From Casuarina equisetifolia (Eukaryota; Streptophyta; Magnoliopsida; Fagales; Casuarinaceae), in assembly GCA_028551475.1 (NCBI GenBank), contig CM052361.1:20535491-20599490 (forward strand): a DNA stretch of 64,000 bases, written 5' to 3'. The position numbers were made by a program, and so were the translations under genes. The number at the start of each line of letters is the position of its first letter. Positions within the stretch are counted from its first letter, which is position 1. Of the stretch, positions 1-12,800 are shown in pieces. Under the pieces are notes generated by a model, which saw only the letters and a list, made by a program, of their open reading frames with translations, was not told the DNA's origin and did no database searches.

Positions 1-3000
1 GCAATAAGTTCTTGCAAGAGTTTTAGAATTTTCCAAATGTAGTGTTTAAGCTTAAATGATAGTGTTATAATCATATAATTTGTAATTCTTTTATAATGAT
101 ATATAATTTTTTACCTTTCACCAAAAAAAAAAAACTATGGCAATTAGAATGTTCAAATAATAATGATTCTTGGCTTTTAAAACTTGCAAAATTTCATTGA
201 AGATACCCTTAAAGAACCAAAGAATGTATCAACTTTGTAAAGAAATGCATAGAAAGAGATTAAGAAAGAGAAGCAAAACGATCAAAAGGCTTTGGCCATC
301 ATCTCTTAAAAAGTCAATGAAGCATCCTTTGAAAGGATTTCAAGAGCAATGTGTGTAAAAGAAGCTTACGAGATTTTGTAGAAATTTTTCTAAAGAGTAG
401 AGAAGTCCAAAAAGGTACAACTCCAAACTCTTTGACATGAATTTGAATCATTAAATATAGTAATACATAAACCATAGATACTTATGTTACAAAAGTTCAA
501 TTAACAATAAATGAAATGAAGAGAAATGGTGAAAGTTTGGATGAAGAAAGAGTAATTGTGAAAATGTTAAGTTGTTTAAACAAGAAATTTAACTATGTAG
601 TAGTAGTTGTTAAAGAATATAAAGACCTTTCTCAACTCATCATAGAAGGGCTTTTAAGATCATTTAAGGCACATGATTTAAGAATGAAACAAGAAAAAGA
701 AGAAAAAGAAGAAAAAGAAGAAACTTTAGGCTCTCCAAATTAAGCTAAATCATGAATCAAAATCTAGTTCAAGCTACAATAGAGGAAGATGAAATATGAA
801 AAATTTTAAAGGAAGGCATAGAGGAAGAGATAGATATAGATGAAAAATCTTTCAAGCTAGTAATATAGATCAAAATCAACAAAGACCTAATTCTTTTACC
901 TATGGAGCAAAAGATAGAAGTATACATGGATTCTCTTTAAGAAATGATAAAGAAGGTTCTATAAAAAGAAATGATAAACCACAATGTTATAGGCATGCAA
1001 AATATAGGCATATTATTAAAGAGTGTAAAACCAACTTGAATAAAGAATCACAGAACCAACTTACCTGGCACCCAGCTCATCAACTTACCTGCCACCCGAC
1101 TCAATAAATTCCTCGACAACTAGCTTAACGTCTTCAAATCTTCCTTCTCTTTTATGAAGAATTCTTCCTACCGCACCTCTTCAATTAAGAAAGTTATAGG
1201 CTTGGGTTCTCTAATTTTGGTACTTCTAGTTTGTCAACTCTTATCATTTTGAGCCTAAATCTAGTGCTCCACCTCTATCTCTTTGTAGGATTTTTGGTTT
1301 TAAGCTACACTTTATTCCAATGAATTGAACTAAGGCCAACAACATAGCCGTTGGCCATTCCTTTCAAAGAAAATTGAAAATCTATAATATGAAAATTTTC
1401 CATTTTTCCTAAAAAAACTAAAGAAGCATACTTAGTAAAATAGGATGAATCAAAGAATGAACAAGTTGTGTTGTTAACTTTTAAGGAAAAAGGGACATTA
1501 AAAGGAAATGTGGTATTTGATAATAGGGCTAACAATCATACAACTAGGAATAAAGAGCTTGAATTAGATAAAATAGTTAAAGGAGAAGTTGAAGATAATA
1601 TTACAATACCAATAGAAGGTTACCAAAAAAAATGGTTAGAGTTAAGATAGAACATAAAAGTTTATTAATGAAATCTATTATGTAGTTACCCTAAAGAGCA
1701 ACATGATAAGTCTTAGGCAATTACTAAAAAAGAATGTGAGATGCATCTTAAGGATGTAGGTTTAACCATTAAAAATCCAAAATGGGTGCAAATAGAGAAA
1801 GTAGAAATGCAAAAAAAAAAAAAAAAGTAAACTTTTTACACTTAACCTTTAAAACAAATCTATTAAGCATTCAAACTTTATTATGAATGATGAATCTTAG
1901 CTTTGACACTTCATATTTGTAAAAGCAAAAGGAAGATTGATCAAATAAATGCCCTTACTAAACCTATTAATGGTCAAGGGGAAATTTCAACTTTTGAATC
2001 TCAATTAATTTAATCTCTTGCTCTTGGTATTATTTCATGATGTTTCTTGTATAAGCCTCTTCAAACAAGACTTATTGCTACTGATTTGATGATCCTTATA
2101 GGACGTGGTTAGCAAGAATTAATTATAGAGGATAGACAAAACAATAAAATAGCAATAACACATATTCAATTCTCAATCAACAAGATCAAAATGTAATATG
2201 TGTTCATGTTGTTGTTGGTCAAAAAGTATGAAATCACTCTATTGAAATGGTACCCCCATATATTTTTTATTTTTATTTTTAAATTAGTTTAAAATTAGGA
2301 TCTTATTATGATGCCTTTCTTGCTTCTTCTTTTTTTCTTTTTCTTTCAATTATGTCAAAACCACTAGGAATATATTAGGTACCTACTCCTATGTGGAATC
2401 ATGTTTACTTTTAATTTTTTTAATTATTTATTTCATTAGATTTGGACACCTTAGTTTCAAAGGATCAAAATTGCTTGCAAGCATAAAGATGAGTAAAGGC
2501 TTGCTTGAGATTAACCATCCAAACGAGTTGTGTGAAGCATGTGTGAAAGCTAAGCAATTTATGAAGAGTTTCAAAGTTGGAAACTCTTAAAGGACAAAGA
2601 GGTCGTTACAACTTGTGCACCTTGACATTATTGGTACATTCAACATCACTTCTTTGGGCAAAAACAAGTATTACATTTAATCTATTAATGATTTTACTTA
2701 AAGGGCTTAGGTATATTTTTTGAAGGAAAAATTAAAGGCATTAGAGAAATTCAAAAGAGTTCAAGGCTATGGTAGAAAAGAAATTTGGTAATCATTAAAG
2801 ACAATTAAACCATGTCAAAGAGGAGAATAGATTTCCAAACTATTCAATAATTTTTACAACGAAAGGAATCATCCATTAGCTAACAACAACATATGCATCG
2901 TAGCAAAATGGTGTCATAAAGAGAAAGAATTGAACTATCCTCAATATGACATGGAGCATGATGAAAAGAAAAAATCTACCAAAGAGTTTTTAGGATCAAG

Positions 3001-3526
3001 TAGCCAATTATGTGATGCATTTGATCAATTATTGTCCAACAATGAGCATAAAAGATAAAACACTAGATCAAGCATTGAATGAAAGCAAACTAGTCATAAG
3101 TGACCTAAAAGTATTTAGTTACATAGCATATGCCTGAATTCTAGTCTTGTAAAAAAGAAGCTAGATTATCAAGGTATCAAGTGCATCTTCATAGGTCATA
3201 CCAAAGCTTTAAAGTCCTTCAAGTTGTATGATCCAAATAAGAATAAGCTAATTATATCAAGGGATGTGGAATTTGATAAAGAAATGTAATGGAAATGAAG
3301 TCAAGAGGACAAGCTATTAAAAGACTTATTTTACAAAGGTGAAGAGAAGGGAAGCCAACAAGAATAGACATAAAGTGCATAACTTCGTCAAGACAAGAAG
3401 ATGGTAGTAAACTAGGAGAAACTTCAACCAAAATGAGGAGTGTAGGAGACATTTATGAGGAAATAGAACCACTAGAAATAAGTAACTACTTCTTATATTG
3501 CCTACTAGCTATATGTGACCCAATTA

Positions 3527-3654
3527 GAAGGGAACCCCCCTGGCTTAGTGGTAAACCAACCTTTTAACCAGTGAATCCAATCGGTCAAGGGTTCGATTCC
3601 CCCCTCCCTCTCCCTCATGTATGTAAGTGTAAAAAAAAAAAGTAAAGAAAAAAA
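3527..3654 (+). mobile_element. tRNA-derived SINE with perfect 17-bp target duplication
   Basis: A Pol III internal promoter is visible: A box TGGCTTAGTGG at 3541-3551 and B box GGTTCGATTCC at 3590-3600, both matching consensus. The body is about 128 bp and ends in an A-rich tail from about 3631. It is flanked by perfect 17-bp direct repeats at 3510-3526 and 3655-3671, as expected of LINE-machinery insertion. The host sequence is the dead copia element, so the SINE is younger than it. It has no coding capacity. A tRNA gene is excluded because there is no foldable acceptor stem and the tail and duplication are SINE hallmarks. Confidence 0.88.
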
Positions 3655-5181
3655 TATATGTGACCCAATTACATAAGAGGAAGTTGCAGTTAATGAAAAA
3701 TGTGAAAAGACAATGGATTAAAAGATAAATACAATAAAAAGAAATGACACATGAGAACTTGTAGAATTACCTAATGGTCACAATGCAATTGGAGTTAAAT
3801 GGGTCTATAAAACTAAAACAAATCAAAAAGGAAACATTGAAAAATATAACACTAGGTTGGTAGCAAAAGGATACCAATAGAATATAAAATAGATTATGAA
3901 GAAATATTTGCTCTAGTTACTAAAATAGATACCATTTGATTAATTATAGCCCTAGTTGTAGCAATGGTGAAAAATATATCAAATGGATGTAAAATTATCA
4001 TTTTTTTAATAGATATTTGGAAGAAGTATATGTGAAACAACTTCTAGGATATGTAAAGGAAAGACAAGAAGAGAAAGTGCATACGTTAAAAAAAGCTTTA
4101 TATGATTTAAACCAAGCTTCAAGAACAAGGAACTTAAGGATCAATGAGTATTTGGTGAAGAATGGTTTTGTGAAAAGTCCTTGAGAGCATCCTCTATACT
4201 AAAAGATGGAGACATGCTAATTGTATCTTTGTACATAGATGATATGATTTTCATAGGCAACTTTCCAAGTATCTTTTAAGACTTTAAGGACTCTATATTT
4301 AGATAATTTAAAATGATAGATATTAGAATGATGCTTTACTTTCTTAGAATAAAAATAGTTAAAGGAAAAGCATGCATTTTTATTTCACAACAAAAATATA
4401 CAAACCATTTATTAAGTAAATTTAAGATATCTAATTGCAAACCAATCTCTACACCAATTGATGCAAGTACAAAGTTAAAACAAGACTCAATGGAAGAAGT
4501 TGTAGCTCCACAAATATTTAAAAGTCATGTTGAGAGCCTAAAATATCTAACCTATACAATGCTAGATATTATGTATGGAATGGGTTTGGTAAGTAGGTAT
4601 TTGGAGACTCTTAAAAAAGTTCATTTTAAGGCTACTAAGAGAATATTATAATATATTAAAGGTATTATAGATTGTGATTTATTTGATGAAAAATGCATGG
4701 ATGTTAGTTTGGTTTTATATTCAGAAAGCGATTTTGAAAGGGATGAGGATGAAAGAAAAAGTACTTTTAGGTATGTTTCTTGTCTTGGAACAACAATTTT
4801 TTCTCGGTCATCTAAAATGCAACCCATGATAGCCTTGTCAACATGTGAAGCAAAATACATTGTAGCTTCTCATTATGTTTGTTAAGCAACATGGTTAAGA
4901 AACTAATTGATGGAAATTGAATGCCTATAGAAAGAATCAATAAAGATTTATGTGGATAATAAATCAACACTATCACTCTCAAAGAATCCAATCTCTTATA
5001 AGAAAAGTAAACATTTTGAGATGGAAGTTTCATTTCTTTGAGACCAAGTAAAAAAATAAATCATCAAGTTAATTTATTGGAGAAGTGAAAAGTAATTAGC
5101 ATATATGTTTACAAACTCAGTAAAGTTTAAAGAGCTTATAATGTGAAGATATAATTTGGGCATAATCAAGTTTGAGGACAT

Positions 5182-5719
5182 TGTTGGAAAACAAACTTGA
5201 CCTAAACCAATGAAAAACTAAAGGCCAAAAGCAAGTTTCTAGCTCAAAACTATAGATCATCTTTCTACTTCCAATCCCATCCTAAAAATATCCTATATTT
5301 CTTGTTAAGCTTGGAGTAACTTAGTAAGTCCAAATAAATAAACCAACTACCATGTTCATGGTATGGGTGGTTAGTATGTTTTCCCAGTTATATCTAGTTA
5401 GGATTCCCATGGTGCTAGTATACAACAGAAAATCTAGATATGAGAGTGAAACAAGTACAAAATGTGAGACAAGAGAAAATATAGGTTTTATGGTGCACAT
5501 TGTATTCTTCTTCATCATAGTAAAGAACCACTCCTTAGACTAAGGAAGCATGGATTATCCCAAACTTTGTAATTCTTATGTGTGTTTTTTTTTATTAATA
5601 GTCTCTTTTTGTGTGTAATGATATCCTAGAGGATTCTGTAAACTTGAGAATCATGGGTTTTTTTTAACACTTCTTTTTCTTTATAGATTTTTATTGACAT
5701 CATAAAAAAATCTCTAACA
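5182..5719 (+). repeat. Candidate right LTR of the old copia element
   Basis: The segment begins TGTTGGAAAAC just after the RNase H remnant, where copia LTRs typically start, and a TG...CA-bounded end can be placed at about 5719. It holds a stretch resembling an LTR transcription and polyadenylation region. The partner LTR is not in the window, so the boundaries are inferred only from position and terminal dinucleotides. Confidence 0.45.
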
Positions 5720-6420
5720 AAAAGGTTTCAAAGCTTCTTGCACAACCACATGCTTTAAACCATCTTGTTCAAGGAATAAGGAAGCCACTAGCCAAGGAGG
5801 CTATATATACCACCATGGAGCTCAAGAAGAAGATCAAGAGAGAAAGAAGAAAAAAAAAGACTCCTACTACAAGACTTTTTAAGTGGAATAGTAATTCCCA
5901 AGTAGTAACTATAAACTAAAGTATCCCTTCCTTAAGTGTCATTGTAAGAGTCAAGTTTGAGTTTATAAATTCAAGAGATAACAACACTTTTCAATTACCA
6001 TTGTTATATATTGTTGTGCATTTAGTTGGTCGTAAATTTGGAAGGAAGTTGATAAGTCTTGTGTGTTGTTTTTTATGTCTAAATCATTTTGCCTACCACT
6101 TGTTCAACGAATTATTCCAACCAACCTTTTCTTCATATATCTTTTTTCCATATTTTAATTCCTCTTCCGTCCCACTTCCAAACGCAATATAAACAAATGA
6201 CAAAATGCACACTGCTTGTTTGATGAAAGGCCTCTAAGAATAAAGGCTTCAATAATGAGCACGGATGGCACGAAAGGGTTGCAAACTTTGGTTAATTGGT
6301 GCTGATAATAACTAGTCTCAAGGGAATATCAAAGGTAAAGAAAGAATCCCCCACAACTTCTCAACAAGTGAAAAACAATCCATCATGTGTAAAAAAGTAA
6401 ATGGATAATGCGGAAGAGTG
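5720..6420. other. AT-rich intergenic sequence, no gene recognised
   Basis: Short open frames here (for example 6001-6192) show no familiar motif, no start context and no splice structure. I see no gene. Confidence 0.5.
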
Positions 6421-6910
6421 GCAATAGGTAACTATCAAGTTTTACATAGGAAATATAAAAACTTAAAAAGTAGTTTATAAAAAAATAAGTTTTTCCATTT
6501 AATGTTTTAGGGTTTTAAGTTAGATATGGCTCTTTTCTATAAAATCCACTATAGTATTAGAGCTTAACTTTCCTATGAATATATGTAAGCCCAAAATCCA
6601 CATAAAAAATGGGCATCACATGAGATTATATAGGGTTGAACTATTATGGCGAAGGGACATGTTAATGGATGACAATGGATAACTACTAAGTTCTACATAG
6701 GAAATATAAAAACTTAAGAAGTAATTTATTAAGAGACGAGTTTTTTCACTTATTGCAACATGAGGTAATGGGTAATTGTTAGGCTTCATATGGAAAAGAT
6801 AAAAACCTAAAAAAATAATTTATAAGGAGATTAGTTCTTCTACTCAATGACTTAAGAGTTTTAAATTGGATATGAACTTTTCTCCATAAAATTTAATAGT
6901 AACAAATCAA
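6421..6910. repeat. Three degenerate direct repeats
   Basis: A unit containing GGTAACTATCAAG, then ACATAGGAAATATAAAAAC and a run ending in a TTTATAA-like stretch, recurs starting near 6425, 6675 and 6766. The copy at about 6675 is closest to the first; the third is more diverged. A second shared block (GTTTTAAGTTAGATATGG-like) follows the first and third copies near 6513 and 6851. Origin unknown; not coding. Confidence 0.55.
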
Positions 6911-8683
6911 GAATTTCCATAGAGAACTGCTCTCTGAACACAAGATTCGTACTGGTTTGAATATCATCCGTATTGAATCTTATGTACAATGTACACGGAG
7001 TGTAACATAAAGACAACTATTCCGTAAGAAAGCTTATATACAGGCTAAAGGGTTCCAATCGTGTGGAGCTCTTTATTTTCCAGAATTTCCAATGCGTGTT
7101 TGAGGGGAGCGTAACGTCAAGTAGTGCATAGAGCTTGGGCCACAACCAGGGGCCAGTTGTTTTGGTGGAACGCATGCTGGACCGGCCACGACCACTGGGG
7201 CCATAAACAGCAGGTTGGACTACACCAACTTAGAACGCCTCGAAGCAGGCCATAATTGTGTGTCGTACAACTGGTGCTGGTAATTGATTTTAATTAGGAA
7301 CTGTTTGGCAAGAAAGAAATCTAGCCATTACCATGCTTTCTGAAGATAGGGAGTCCCACTCAGAAACTTACCCCACAGAACAATTCGGAAGGGTGGGGGT
7401 TCTCCTATTCTCTCCTTTTCGTTTTCCTGGGTCAATATGGATTTTTCAATTAAAAAAAGTTATGGTCTTCGATCCAGAGATCAGTCGACGGTAGCAACAG
7501 TTGCAACCAGTGACAAAACCCCGCCATACCACGCACGATTGGACATCTCGTGTGTCAGACGGCCTTTTTCTCTTCGTTCTTTTCTCTCTCCTGTCCTTCA
7601 AAAGAACCTTTGCATCAATCCTGACAATTCAATCATTTTCGTGTAAACCCCACGAAAAGGTTCCAGCACACCGACGGTGGCCACCTGAGACACCCACTTC
7701 GTTCGGAGGACCACCAAAGTATTGGAAGCAAGCAAAAGCCCAAAAGAAAAAAGTGGAGCTGGAAAAGTGTCTCCCAAAATATCTAGCAACTTTCCACCAC
7801 AGAAACCTTAGAGCTGCAGAATTCGTTAGGTTTTTAACTCAAGTTTTCTCACAGCTTATGGAAATTCGAAGCTCATCCAGTTAGCAAATCCCTTACCCTG
7901 CAAGCCTCAGATTTGCTTGAACTTAACATCATCTCAGGGCCTTCCACTTTGCAGTCATGTGTCACGCTTAAACGATTCTTAAAACGTTTTCACTTCATGC
8001 TTGCTTGATAAATATTGAAATAATTAGACTTGGAAGTATGCACAACAGAACCTAAGACTAAACAGAAGTCATTTTTTGAAGTGGGACATGTGATTATACC
8101 ACTACTTTGGGTAATCAATGTTGCTTGACATTGAAAAAAGAAAACGACCATTCTTCCTTTTGGATCATTATGGAGTACAATCACACGACTTTTCTACATT
8201 CTGCTACTTTTGCATTGGTTCAATGATGTTTAAGCCTGGTCTTCCGTAACCAGCGGAGACTCTGCCTTATTTCTGGAAATAGCAGACTAGCAACTGCCCC
8301 AGAGAAAGACTACAAACACAAAGAGGCCACAAAGGGAAGAAAAAAAACGATAAAAGAAGTAAAAACGTTGGTCTGAAACGAGGACCACTATGAATAACAC
8401 CCAAATTTTAATTCCTTTGTGAATCCGACTGCTGATGTTTGATTGCTGAATTATTCTTTCTCTAAGCCTTGTGATGCGTCCATCACAGAAGGCTAAGCGA
8501 GCTGTTTACTAACAAGTCCATAACGAGTGCTGGACCTCAAGTCCACGGCATAAAGTTGCACGAAAGTGCACAGGAAGTCTGCTGAACAAGGAGATATTTT
8601 CATTGAGAAAAACACAAAGGTCATGCCAGAACAAATCTACATAGATATTTTGGGAGATATTTTAAGCACATTTGAATGTCTTG
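6911..8683. other. Intergenic, no gene supported
   Basis: Moderately GC-rich between 7070 and 7700, with overlapping open frames at 7437-7646 and 7501-7884. None carries a recognisable domain. The part from about 8200 to 8683 lies downstream of the CCT gene's stop and probably includes its 3' untranslated region. Confidence 0.4.
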
Positions 8684-9678
8684 TCAAGAAACTCTCTTCA
8701 CGAATCGCCCCTGCACCCAGAATAGGAATACTTAATCTCAAAATTTAACAGTCCCACGAGAGCAAGCGAGCGAGAGAGAAAGAGAGAGAGAGAGAGAAGA
8801 AGAAGAAGACAAAAACCTTGAGTCTAGGTCTTTTATCTGCATTGAGTTTGCGAACTTGGTATCTTATCTTCTTGGAGAACAATCGAGTCTGGCGCTTCTC
8901 TTTGTACCTCAGAACTCTTGCTTCCCTTCTTGTTCTCTCTTTTTCCATCACAGGCACCTCTCCCATCTAAGGATGAAGGACCATATATTTATGCAGAAAG
9001 AAAAAAGCAGACCACCATAAGCATAGCTGGTATAAAATTAAATCTGAGGGCAATTAATGAAAGGCCTTTAACATTTCCTGTAATCCCTCGTATTTCAAGA
9101 AACAAATATGCTTTACTTAAGCTAGAAATGCAAGTCATATCAGTATGATTTTTTTCTCTCCAAAAGCACAGAACAAGAAAAGGACTAAGGTTTAAAATAG
9201 TACTAACATAATGGCCATTGCTTGTCGTAGACAGAGAATAATCATCGGCCCAAGGAGACCCCCGGTTGGACCATGCATCCAAAACTTCTTCATAATTCAA
9301 GCTCAAGTTCAGTGATACCCTCTTCTCATCATCGTCCCAAAACCCAACATTTTCTGTCTTTACGACCTTGTTATAGTAGCTTTCTTTTTCAAAAAAGCAT
9401 TGGTTTGTGTTGTCAAGCACCATCTGCTCTGGTTCTTCTTCTTCACCATTTGGAAATTCTTCCCAATCCATGAAATCCCAATTGAGTTGACCATAGTTCT
9501 TGCAGTCCTGTGGTAGTTTTTCATCATCTTCAATGCCCCAGATGCCCTCCAACTCATCCATGACGTGGAGGTCTTCATCGGCATAAGCATCTTTTGGGTC
9601 GGAGAAGTTTGTAAGAGAAGTGTCCGGCACCTCTTGTTCTTCTACCTTGGGGCCTCTGAAGAACGAAGTGCACCCCAT
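8684..9678 (-). CDS. CCT-domain (CMF-type) nuclear protein, 215 aa
   Basis: Three exons on the minus strand, 9678-9208, 8966-8817 and 8710-8684, all joining in phase 0 at GT-AG sites, give 215 residues. The N-terminal half is acidic with no named domain. The CCT domain occupies about residues 171-213, with the basic core [20 protein letters not shown] and the end GRFVKR; the last eight residues are encoded by a 27-nt exon. CCT proteins are nuclear and act through DNA-binding NF-Y complexes or as transcriptional regulators. There is no B-box or response-regulator domain, so this is the CCT-only family, close to Arabidopsis At1g07050 (FITNESS) or CIA2-like proteins; I cannot choose a symbol. 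A homologue of At1g07060 (DFO) lies further right, which favours the former. Confidence 0.9.
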
Positions 9679-9740
9679 CTTTGTCTACCTCTTTCCTCTC
9701 TTTTCTTCTCTCCGAGAACATGAATACATGCAAATTCGAG

Positions 9741-9885
9741 CATATAATATCATTTGAGAGAGTAGATATTATCGTTTCGCTTTCCTCTTTTTCACATTTT
9801 TTCCCTCTTTTGTAGATTCAATGTCCAACCTCGCACCTTATCCTCTTGCTATTGGTTTGTTCATGGCCTACTTTCTTGTAATTGG
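9741..9885 (-). promoter_or_regulatory. Promoter of the CCT gene: TATA-like and two CCAAT boxes
   Basis: Read on the minus strand, a TATTATAT element lies at 9741-9750, about 65-70 nt upstream of the ATG, and two CCAAT pentamers lie at 9851-9855 and 9881-9885, 30 bp apart. Positions are typical for a core promoter; function is inferred. Confidence 0.5.
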
Positions 9886-9889
9886 TCGA

Positions 9890-12800
9890 GAGGCTCCAGC
9901 CTGGAGGGAGGTAGCGGGGCCCTACCACCACTTTAGCGGCCAGCTCTTGGGCGGTTGAGACCGACGGACTCGGTGAGGATATGGGATAACAGTCCACGTG
10001 ATCAAAAGGTTCATGGGGAAACCTCAATAGGCTTTGTTCAGCGTACAATCAGTGACGAGAAAGGCCCATACAAATGGGTCAGCCTAAGAACCTCCGGATA
10101 GCAACGGCTGGGCTGGGCAGCGACCTTCTGCGCTCGTCATTATTTCCTTCAACTTTTTCTTTCTTTTTACATGTGCATGTGAATTGACATGCTTAACCCT
10201 AAAAGATTTCTGCAACAAATGATTTCTTTCAGGACGTTATGTTCCCCAATTATTCCCTCAACTCTTGTTTTCCCCTGCATTCTGATGTTCTTGCACAGTA
10301 ACTAAGTACCCAAGAAAGGGGGGGCATTTATTTGGGTAAAGGATTATCCTAACTTATTAAAATTTTGTTTTATTGAGCATGGTTTCCCAACAGTCAATGA
10401 TAGATTACTTTATGTTTGCATATTTAGGTTAACGACAAACTATAATAATGAATAAGTAAGATGCTTTGATGTTACTCAACATTAATTTTGGTTTTGAGGG
10501 AGAAGATATGCCAATGTAAATGAGAATGAAAACATATGCTTGACGAGTTCAAGCAAGTAATTACTCTCAACCTCAACCTTTCCGCTGTATCTCCTAAGTC
10601 TCTTTTGCCAACTCAAGAGCTAAGTTATGATCAAAATAATTCATGGAAGCATATCTGAAGGTGTATTTCCACAAAACATAATATTTGCAATTTGCAATTG
10701 GTGGAGTATAACATACATCATGATTTATTATGATATACTTATACTTCGCGTTGCCCTTTATTTGTAGCATAATCTAGTTTTGTGCTTTCCAAGTTGCTTT
10801 CACATCACCATTATAGTTTTGTAAAACAGAGAATAAACTGCTCTCTTCTATCATTCGCATCATCAAAATTCCTTTTGTTTTTACACAATATACTAACTCA
10901 TTGCCTTATCCTCACATTCAAAGCATCTCCCAAATCCCTCCATTTCCCTTTTCACAAACGATTTGATCCATCTAAGCCATGACCGAGACATCTAAATCAT
11001 AAAGGACTGTATCTATACACAACAAAATTGACAATATTTTTTGGCTCTTGTATGAAATTGGCTTTGATGTCATCTTAAAGTACAAGAATCTTCTCTCAGA
11101 ATCATAAGTGAAAAAATTTCATCACTTATAATGCTAAAGGCTTATTTTCATGCTTGTGAACACTTATAATCTAGGATAACACCTACTTTTAATACTTCTC
11201 CTTATATGCATACTAATACAAGCATTATATGTGAATAAAAGCCTAACTTTGAAGCCTAAGAATTACAAAGTAAAGATTCATTGTTAACTATAATGTCATA
11301 TTAAAGTGTGAAAATTCATTCTAAAATCTGAAGACATTAAGTAGAAAAATATTATTACTTATAAGGCTAAACATCTTCAGTGTGAAACAACAACCATTTT
11401 TAACATACATTTTCATTGAAAAACTTGAGAAAACAAATATTGAAAGCTTAGAGTGTATTACCACACGTGTCTCTCTAATCTAATTGGAGGATTCCTCTTG
11501 TAAGCTGGCTTGCTCTAATTCTCCTTCATTTTCTTGTTGGAATGGCCAAAAATTTTAAATCTTGGGTGATGGATTCTAGGGTTTGGAAGCACTTATCTTT
11601 TGGGTGGAAAGATCTAAAAAATGACGATTTGTGAGCTGTCTTTCCTTTTGTGCTCGATAGACTTGAGATACTAAGAGATGAATCAGAAACGTCATCATTT
11701 TCATTTAGTGACGTAGAAATGTCATCGTTCACATCATTCTATTAAGGACTTGCGAAGCGCTTGAGTCTTCAATGTGGAACGCTTTTTGCGTCTTCTCTTC
11801 CTGAGCTTCCGATTTGTGCTTCACTCTGTCGGGCGCTAATTGCCAAAGCGTTGCACCTTTAACCCAATGGTTTGTCGATGTAACAAGTCGGGCCATGAAT
11901 ATACGGTACTAAATCTATTAAGACAATTACATTTTGTCACAATAAATCAACCTTGTTTTTTATTCTTTTATCATGTTAAATTTTGCGCAGTAGATGTAAA
12001 CTTGTATGCGTGGATATTAATATAAATAATATGCAAGTAAAATGGTAAATGTTTTATATTCACAGAAACATGAATGTTCCTAGCGAGAAAACCTTTACAT
12101 TCCCTTTCTCTTGAAGGGTAGCAAATGTCCTATTGCGAAGAGACTAATGAATCATATTTGGAGCTTATGGGTAGGCATTGTTTTTGGTGTGAGAGACCCA
12201 TTGATCACTTGGATTTGTTGGTGTTCTAGATTATAAGATTTTATATTTTTCGAAGTTGGATTGTGATACATAACGTGGGAGCCACATAGACAATTAAGCA
12301 AGCTAGAAAAAGAGGATATCTCGGGGCTGGCATTGTAAAGAACGGACGTAAATGGCAAGAAAGTAAAAAGATTTGTCGACATCTCAACAAAAAAGACAAC
12401 AATTTGAATTCAAATTTGAAAACAATGAGCATAAGATATCTTCTGAAGTTAGCTTCCCTAATTTAGGACTATTATTCAAGGGTGGTTGGGATTTCTTTAT
12501 TTAAAAGTGATTTGAATAAATTGTAATATTTAATAGTTTCTTAGTTTTTTGGATTTAATTATCTAATACGAGAACTTTCCTTTAGAAGATGATAGGAGTA
12601 TGGTTATAAATAAAGGCAAAGATAATCAAAGAAGGGAAGAAGAAATTGTATTTGCTTTCTAGTTTTGTAAGTTTCTTTACGATTCAATGGAAATATTCTT
12701 CTAAAATTCTTATTTTGATTTTGTGTAGCTACCATAAGTCATCCATGTAAAGACAAAAACAGGTGAAAGGCACGTAACAGATTATTAGTGTAGCTGTTAG

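Larger units (their letters stand above)
1..5719 (+). mobile_element. Old, heavily broken Ty1/copia retrotransposon (left end outside window)
   Basis: Scattered similarity to copia Gag-Pol runs in the usual order on the plus strand: gag-like sequence from about 200 to 1000, GAG-pre-integrase from about 2400, integrase-like sequence from about 2600 to 3450, reverse transcriptase from about 3770 to 4480, and RNase H from about 4700 to 5030. Order integrase before reverse transcriptase assigns it to Ty1/copia. Integrase and reverse transcriptase are interrupted by the SINE at 3527-3654. Many breaks are present throughout, so this is an old fossil. The left LTR must lie mostly or wholly before position 1; a candidate right LTR is listed separately. 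Age cannot be computed because only one LTR is visible, but it is clearly much older than the element at 13.8 kb. Confidence 0.8.

Noticed and set aside
3527-3610. Possible tRNA gene
   Set aside because: A and B boxes are present but there is no acceptor stem; the A-rich tail and 17-bp duplication identify a SINE.
7501-7884. Plus-strand 127-codon frame
   Set aside because: No recognisable domain, no splice context and a second overlapping frame of similar length; chance open frame is simplest.
11840-11910. Cys/His-containing frame (VCRCNKSGHEYT) suggestive of a zinc knuckle
   Set aside because: Spacing does not fit CCHC and there is no neighbouring retroelement sequence.
12580-12680. Promoter-like TTATAAATAAAG segment resembling a solo LTR
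   Set aside because: No matching LTR copy, terminal dinucleotides or target duplication could be identified.
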